From JALZKA01 sp963786495 (GTDB lineage Bacteria > Actinomycetota > Thermoleophilia > Solirubrobacterales > 70-9): a stretch of DNA of 64,000 bases. How positions within the stretch are numbered: the stretch's first letter is position 1; every line of letters begins with the position of its first letter. The notes beneath the pieces were generated by a model. The model saw nothing but the letters and a program-made list of their open reading frames with translations. It made no database searches and was not told the DNA's origin. A program made the translations under genes and the position numbers. Location: NCBI GenBank assembly GCA_963786495.1, contig CAWAZL010000002.1:930001-994000 (forward strand), in the 5' to 3' direction. This document shows positions 59,122-64,000 of the stretch, in pieces.

Positions 59122-59122
59122 T

Positions 59123-59138
59123 AGGGGTCTGTCCCCTT
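59123..59138. repeat. Degenerate family B palindrome
   Basis: AGGGGTCTGTCCCCTT, symmetric except near the centre. After the AraC gene. Confidence 0.5.
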
Positions 59139-59199
59139 CGTGCCGGAAGTGAGCACTTTTGGAGAAGCGGACGCGCCGAAGCCGCTCTAGGTTGATCGC

Positions 59200-59655
59200 A
59201 TGTTCAAAGAGATCACCCATTCACGTGTATTTGTCAACAACCAGGACGAGGCGCGCGACTTCTACGTCGACAAGCTCGGCATGGAGGTGTCGGCCGACGT
59301 CGACCTCGAGGTCATGCGCTGGCTGACGGTCAGGGTCCCAGGCTCCGACCACAACCTGCTCCTCGAGCAGTCGGACGCTTCGTTTCGCGACGAGGACTCC
59401 GCTTCGCAGATCAAGGAGCTCATGTCGAAGGGTGACGCCTGCATGTTCATCCTCGAGACGGATGACTGCCACGCGACTTTCGACGACATGAAGGAGAAGG
59501 GCGTCGAGATCATCGAGGGCCCGACCGATCGCTTCTACGGAATCGACGGCGCGGTGCGCGACCCGTTCGGGAACCACATCCGCATCACCGAGCCGAAGGA
59601 GATCACCGAGATGCCGACCAAGGCGACCCCGGACGCGACTCAGATCATCGAGTGA
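59200..59655 (+). CDS. VOC (glyoxalase) family protein
   Basis: 151 residues. ITHSRVFVNNQDEARDFYVD, KLGMEVSADVDLEVMRWLTV, GIDGAVRDPFGNHIRITEPK. Metal-coordinating His/Glu positions typical of extradiol-type VOC proteins are present in the N-terminal and C-terminal modules. Common companion of AraC regulators in actinobacteria; substrate unknown. Confidence 0.82.
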   Translation: MFKEITHSRVFVNNQDEARDFYVDKLGMEVSADVDLEVMRWLTVRVPGSDHNLLLEQSDASFRDEDSASQIKELMSKGDACMFILETDDCHATFDDMKEKGVEIIEGPTDRFYGIDGAVRDPFGNHIRITEPKEITEMPTKATPDATQIIE

Positions 59656-59714
59656 GACCCGGCTTCACCTAGCCGCGCACGCGCTCGCCACCCGGCGGGC
59701 GCGTCGGCGTTCGC

Positions 59715-60197
59715 TCAGCCGCAGACGCCGCCGTCGTTGACGTAGAGGCCGTAGGTGTATGGGTTCGGCTCGCCCACCACGTAGAAGAACGGGGTGACAC
59801 AGAGCGGGCCGGGATTGTCGTTCTTGCCTTGGAGGGTCACCTCGAAGACGCGCTTCTCTTTCGATGCGAGGTCGAACTTGTAGCCGGACGAGTCGTCGAC
59901 CTTGTTTGAAATGTCGTCGCCGCCGGTTAGCCACCGAACCTTGTAGTCGCCGACCCCGTCGCCGCTGAGATTCTCGACCAGCTTCAGCTTCCGCTTCTGC
60001 GAATCACGGTTCCTGATCCGCCAGAACACGCTCTCCTTCTCCTTCCCGACGTTCTTTACGACGGACGTGAACTCGATCCACTTGGTCCCCGCTGCCTTTC
60101 GGAAATCGAGATCGACGGGGGCCGGTGGTTCAGGCCCGGCGACGGCGATCGAAGCGAAGAGAAGGAAGGAGATCGAGCCGAGAAGGAGCTTGCGCAT
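59715..60197 (-). CDS. Secreted hypothetical protein
   Basis: 160 residues. Signal peptide LLLGSISFLLFASIAVAG, then a beta-rich domain (GTKWIEFTSVVKNVGKEKES, VFWRIRNRDSQKRKLKLVEN, FFYVVGEPNPYTYGLYVNDG) with two Cys near the C-terminus. The VKNVGKE pattern hints at a CARDB-like immunoglobulin fold. Not a recognised family. Confidence 0.6.
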   Translation of the reverse strand: MRKLLLGSISFLLFASIAVAGPEPPAPVDLDFRKAAGTKWIEFTSVVKNVGKEKESVFWRIRNRDSQKRKLKLVENLSGDGVGDYKVRWLTGGDDISNKVDDSSGYKFDLASKEKRVFEVTLQGKNDNPGPLCVTPFFYVVGEPNPYTYGLYVNDGGVCG

Positions 60198-60261
60198 GCC
60201 CTGACTGTACGCCTGATCGCGTACCGGCGCGGCTGACGGCGAGCGCAGGTACCTTGGATCA

Positions 60262-62482
60262 ATGCTTCCGTACAGGCGAGGACTGACGGTCGCGGCCCTC
60301 GCGTGCGCGCTCGCGCTGCCGGCGTTCGCCGAAGCGCACGAGGGCCACAACCCGTCCCTCCTTGAGGGGCCGGGCGGGGGCCCGGGCCCCGAACTCCTCC
60401 ACGCCCCGGCGCCCAAGCCCGCGCCGCAGCTGCGCAACAAGGCGCCGTGGAGGGCGGATCCGCTCCTCGTCTCGGGCGCCTCGGCCTATGTGCGACGGCG
60501 AGTTCATCTACCAGGACTACCTCTACGACGACCACGGCGCCCAGGGCCTCGGGCGCGACCCGTCCGACCCTCGTACCGGCGACGACACATTCTCCGCGCC
60601 GAACGGCACCTACACGTATCCGACGAACGTCAAGCGCTACCGCAACAACATCGCCGACCTCGTCGAGTTCCGCGTCAAGCACCACCGCCACTCGACCTAC
60701 TTCCGCCTCACCTTCAACTCGATGACGAGGCCGAAGGCGGTCGCGACCACGATCGCGCTGGGCGAGTCCGACGCGCCGGTCGAGCTGCCGTTCGGGGCGA
60801 ACGCCTCGGCACCCGCCGACCAGTTCATGTTCGTCCGCGGCCGCAAGGGCGTGCTGCTCGACGCGGGCGAGGAGACGGGCAAGAAGATCCGCGCCCGCGT
60901 TTCCAAGAAGCGGCGCCAGATCACCTTCGCGATCCCCTCGAAAGTCTGGGACCCGAAGAACTCGACCGTTCGCATGGCTGCGGCCACCGGCCTGTGGGAC
61001 AAGGCGGCGGGCACCTACCTACAGCCGACGACGCAGGCGACCGCGACGCAGCCGGGCGGAGCGGTTGGGCTGGTCGAGCCGACGGCGATCTTCAACGTTG
61101 CCTTCCGCTTCGACGAGCCGCTGCCGGTGATCGCCGACCCGGGCTCGCTCGTCGACACGGCCTGGTGGCGCGAGAACGCGCAGGGCGAACAACTGAAGAC
61201 GGGCAACCTCTCACCGTTCTTCGCCGAGGTCGACTTCGGAAAGCTCCGCTCCGGCAAGACGGACCTGATGAAGAACGAGCCGACCGGCGTCCCGACCAGG
61301 GGGCCGGTCAACCGAGTCCTCTCGAGTCGCTTCTCGAACGGCCAGGGAGTCCAGTACGTGGACGCCGGCTGTGGCGATGCGGATGGCTGTCCCGGCCAGT
61401 TCCTCGGCCGCCTCCAGCCCTACTCGATCTACGTTCCGGACCAGCACGCGCCGCCGCGGGGCCGCGGCCTGACGCTCCTCCTCCACTCGCTCGGCGGTTC
61501 GTTCAACCAGATGCACGGGACCAAGAACCAGTCCCAGTTCGGCGAGCGCGGCAAGGGCCACATCGTGATCACGCCCGAGAGCCGCGGACCGGACGGCTGG
61601 TACTACGGCCTGGCGGGCGCCGAGGTCTTCGAGGTGTGGGCGGACGTCGCGCGCCGCTACAGGCTCGACCCGCGAAAGACGGCCGTGACCGGCTACTCGA
61701 TGGGCGGCTACGGCACGTATAAGTTCGCGACGCAGTTCCCCGACCTCTTCGCCTCAGGCCAGCCCACTGTCGGCCCGCCCGGCATCGGCGTCGCGGGCGC
61801 TGGAGAGGTGCCCGGCTCCGGGACGACGGCGATGCTGCCCTCGCTCCGCCACATCCCATTCATGATCTGGAACGGCCTCGAGGACGAGCTCGTGCCCTAC
61901 CCGGGCATCCTGCCCCACCGCCAGGCGTTCGCCGACCTCGGCCTCGCGCACTTCTTCGACTCCTTCCTCACCGCCGAGCACTTCACGTTCGCGATCAACG
62001 ACGAGTACGGGCCCGCGGCCGATTTCCTCGGCGAGCGCCGGGTCGAGCGACACCCCGCGCACGTCACCTACGTCCGCAACGACTCGATGGACTTTGCCGA
62101 GTTCGGAACGAAGGCTGACGGCGCCTACTGGGTGCGCGGCGTCAAGACAGCGGGCGACGGGCTCGGCACGATCGACGCCTTCTCTCACGGCTTCGGCGTC
62201 GCTGACGACCAGGCGGGCGCGGCGCAAACGTCCCTTGGCGTCCTGACCGGCGGCTTGATCCCGGCGCTTGCGTTCGAGCGCCAGTCCGTCGCGGTGGCCC
62301 CCGGCGCCTCGGCGCCCGAGGCCGACGAGCTCGAGCTCGACGCCCAGAACGTCGCGCGGATCAAGGTCTACGTGAAGCAGGCGCGCCTGAGCTGCGATCC
62401 GGACATCACCTATACGGGGGATGGCCCGCTCGAAGTGAGGCTCGTTGGATGCCCCGGCGCACCGCTCCAGCTCACGCCCTAG
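60262..62482 (+). CDS. Secreted alpha/beta-hydrolase (PHB-depolymerase-like), one frameshift
   Basis: About 740 residues. Signal peptide LTVAALACALALPAFA, N-terminal beta-domain (FIYQDYLYDDHGAQGLGRDP, RLTFNSMTRPKAVATTIALG), then an alpha/beta hydrolase: YVPDQHAPPRGRGLTLLLHS, nucleophile elbow TAVTGYSMGGYGTYKFATQF, PFMIWNGLEDELVPYPGILP (Asp region), AEHFTFAINDEYG (His region). A frame change at about 60485 separates signal peptide and body. Substrate could be a polyester or acylated polysaccharide. Confidence 0.78.
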
Positions 62483-62808
62483 CGCGTAGTTTCGCTGCAA
62501 ATCGCCGCATTTTTTCGAGTACGTAGAAACCCGCAACGAAGTTAGGGGAACTCCCCGATGCGCGGAGCGCCCAGTTGGCGGAGACTCATCGCGCGAGCGT
62601 CCTAGGGTTTTTTGAGGAGAGGGGCTCTGGACCTCAAGGTTCGGTGCGGTCCCGGGGGGACCGGCCGGGCCGGCAGGGCTCACATGGAAGTGGGGGACGA
62701 GGCGAGATGGACTTCGCCATGCCTCGAATCGCCTGTAACGCGCAGGACCCTCGCGCCACCAATCAGCGAGGAGTACTGTCCGCAAGACGAGCGATTGGGG
62801 AAGCCGTG
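62483..62808. other. 326-base gene-free region before the triple-repeat protein
   Basis: Contains GGGGAACTCCCC (inverted repeat, four-base arms) near 62548, a T-run GGTTTTTTGAGG near 62608 and GC-rich stretches. A weak open frame continues from 62575 into the downstream gene but has no codon pattern. I see no gene; a promoter or leader is likely. Confidence 0.4.
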
Positions 62809-63690
62809 ATGTTGACGAAATGTGCCGGACCTGTGCTTGTAACCGTGGTGTGCCTGGCGATCGCTGCCGCGCCATCCACCGCGAAGCCCATCGGTTCGGA
62901 AGGCGGCTTCACCTACGTGAAGAAGTCGAAGACGCTCGCCGACACGACCCCTTCCGACCGAGTTGGAGCGGAGGTCAACGCGAAATGCCCCGACGGCTCT
63001 GAGCCGACGGGTGGTGGCACCTCAGTCTCGAGCAACCCGGCGGGCGCTTTTGTTTCGGCGAGCGGGCCGCGTGGGCAAAGCTGGCGCTCGGGCGCGTGGC
63101 ATTTCGGCCAGCCGAAGGGGACGGTGACGGCGTGGGGAGTCTGCTTCGACGACAAGAGCGAGGTTCGCGTCGCCTCCGCGATCTCGGCGCCCATCAACGG
63201 CGGGGCTTCCTCGACCGGCGCACCGGACTGCGGCACGACAGAATCTGTTTCCGGCGGCGGGGTGCTGCCAAGTGGCGCCCCGGAGGAATGGTGGATCCAC
63301 TTCAGCGCTCCTCGGGACTCGGCCGGCGACCTCGACTCGGAACCCGACGATGAGTGGCGCGCTCAGATCTTCCACCAGCCCACATTTCAGCCCCAGGATG
63401 CACTGTTCGCCTCCGTATGCCTCAAGACCATCAAGCCCAAGTACGAGGCCCAGGGGGTTGCGTTTACCGAAGATCCTCTCGTGACCGCCTCCGTCGAGTG
63501 CCCGAAGCGGAAGTCCGTCGCCGGTGGAGGGCCGGACGTGTCCGGTGCCCCATCGGCAACCCACCTCGTGAAGAGCCAGCCGCTCGATTCCGGCGACAAG
63601 GGCAAGATCCCTGACGACGGCTGGAAGGTGACAGTCTCGAATCCGACGCTGACCGAGATCGACGTCGTCGCGTACGCCGCCTGCGTGTAG
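62809..63690 (+). CDS. Secreted protein with three tandem Cys-GGG repeats
   Basis: 293 residues. Signal peptide VLVTVVCLAIAAAPSTA. Three repeats, each with Cys then GGG (CPDGSEPTGGG, CGTTESVSGGGV, CPKRKSVAGGG), a strand near DDGWKVTV or DDEWRAQI and a closing Cys (WGVC, ASVC, YAAC). Same architecture as the protein at 5634-6560, so the two are distant paralogs. No function recognised. ATG 62809 preceded by GGGGAAG. Confidence 0.72.
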   Translation: MLTKCAGPVLVTVVCLAIAAAPSTAKPIGSEGGFTYVKKSKTLADTTPSDRVGAEVNAKCPDGSEPTGGGTSVSSNPAGAFVSASGPRGQSWRSGAWHFGQPKGTVTAWGVCFDDKSEVRVASAISAPINGGASSTGAPDCGTTESVSGGGVLPSGAPEEWWIHFSAPRDSAGDLDSEPDDEWRAQIFHQPTFQPQDALFASVCLKTIKPKYEAQGVAFTEDPLVTASVECPKRKSVAGGGPDVSGAPSATHLVKSQPLDSGDKGKIPDDGWKVTVSNPTLTEIDVVAYAACV

Positions 63691-63716
63691 CCCCGAGCCA
63701 CTAGCCTCCGGGCCGC

Positions 63717-64000
63717 ATGGAGCTTGCCGAAGCTGGAGCACAGGGCCTGGCCCTCGCCGTCGCCTCGGGCGCGCTTTTCGGCGCCGCCGCCCTTCGCGGC
63801 AACGCGGGCATCGCGCTCTGCGCGCTCGCTGTATTCCTCGGCGCCTTCCTCTACGGCATGTCGCTCACCGACGCCCCCGACACCGACCATCCGGCCTGGC
63901 CGGGCTGGGTGATCGGCGCGCCGGTCGCGGCGCTCGCGTACTTCACGCTCCGTGACGTCGCCTCGGTGGCAGCCCAGCGTGCGGGCGAGGGTGGAGCCGG
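63717..64000 (+). CDS. Membrane protein, truncated by right edge
   Basis: At least 94 residues from ATG 63717: LALAVASGALFGAAALRGNA, GIALCALAVFLGAFLYGMSL, WPGWVIGAPVAALAYFTLRD. Three probable membrane helices; the frame is open to the end of the window. Resembles actinobacterial DUF4126-like membrane proteins, unconfirmed. The start is 27 bases after the preceding stop. Confidence 0.6.
   Translation, partial: MELAEAGAQGLALAVASGALFGAAALRGNAGIALCALAVFLGAFLYGMSLTDAPDTDHPAWPGWVIGAPVAALAYFTLRDVASVAAQRAGEGGA

Overview
The window is GC-rich actinobacterial chromosomal DNA and contains the replication-origin neighbourhood. The minus strand carries dnaA-dnaN-recF-dciA-gyrB-gyrA. The plus strand carries rpmH-rnpA-yidD-yidC-khpB-rsmG-parA-parB. 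The peptidoglycan/phosphosignalling operon (fhaA-fhaB-pstP-ftsW-pbpA-PASTA kinase-ddl) is an actinobacterial hallmark. Secreted proteins with an 'ALFVALGGGSYAA'-type signal region, many Ser/Thr kinases and few introns of AT-rich DNA fit the class Thermoleophilia (Solirubrobacterales/Gaiellales-like). That placement is an inference from gene order and motifs, not from a 16S gene, which is absent here.

Layout. 1-8.3 kb: an acyl-CoA oxidase that runs off the left edge, a GlxA-type regulator divergent from a DJ-1/PfpI protein, a PglC/PglD-like sugar-modification pair, a Ser/Thr kinase, a secreted triple-repeat protein and two methyltransferases. 8.3-18.3 kb: the cell-wall growth operon on the minus strand, read from a membrane kinase through fhaA to ddl, with stop/start overlaps at several junctions. 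18.3-22.2 kb: an RTX-like secreted protein, a CARDB-like membrane protein, pheA and an HNH nuclease, then an unusual intergenic element. 22.2-36.3 kb: the origin-proximal replication, membrane-insertion and partition genes. 36.3-45.7 kb: VOC protein, pdxH, tRNA-Ile, enoyl-CoA hydratase, TetR, zinc alcohol dehydrogenase, a 1368-residue copper-radical-oxidase-like protein, an SRPBCC protein and a bifunctional nuclease. 45.7-53.2 kb: a P450-adenylate cyclase operon behind a perfect CRP-type palindrome, a cupin/TetR pair and a PspC/LiaF-like plus two-component cell-envelope system. 53.2-64 kb: small secreted or membrane proteins, an aminotransferase-ATP-grasp-PEP-mutase operon, ArsR and AraC regulators, a secreted alpha/beta hydrolase, a second triple-repeat secreted protein and a truncated membrane protein at the right edge.

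Two points colour the whole annotation. First, more than twenty genes, including essential ones (yidC, pheA, ftsW, pbpA), are broken by one-base frame changes often repaired by removing one base from a short run. I treat most as sequencing or assembly indels and annotate the reconstructed gene rather than calling pseudogenes. Second, two families of short palindromes (GGTGCCAGGCACC and GGGGTCAGACCCC types) are scattered between genes and in several cases have become the coding 3' ends of genes. No transposase, CRISPR array, prophage or rRNA gene was seen.
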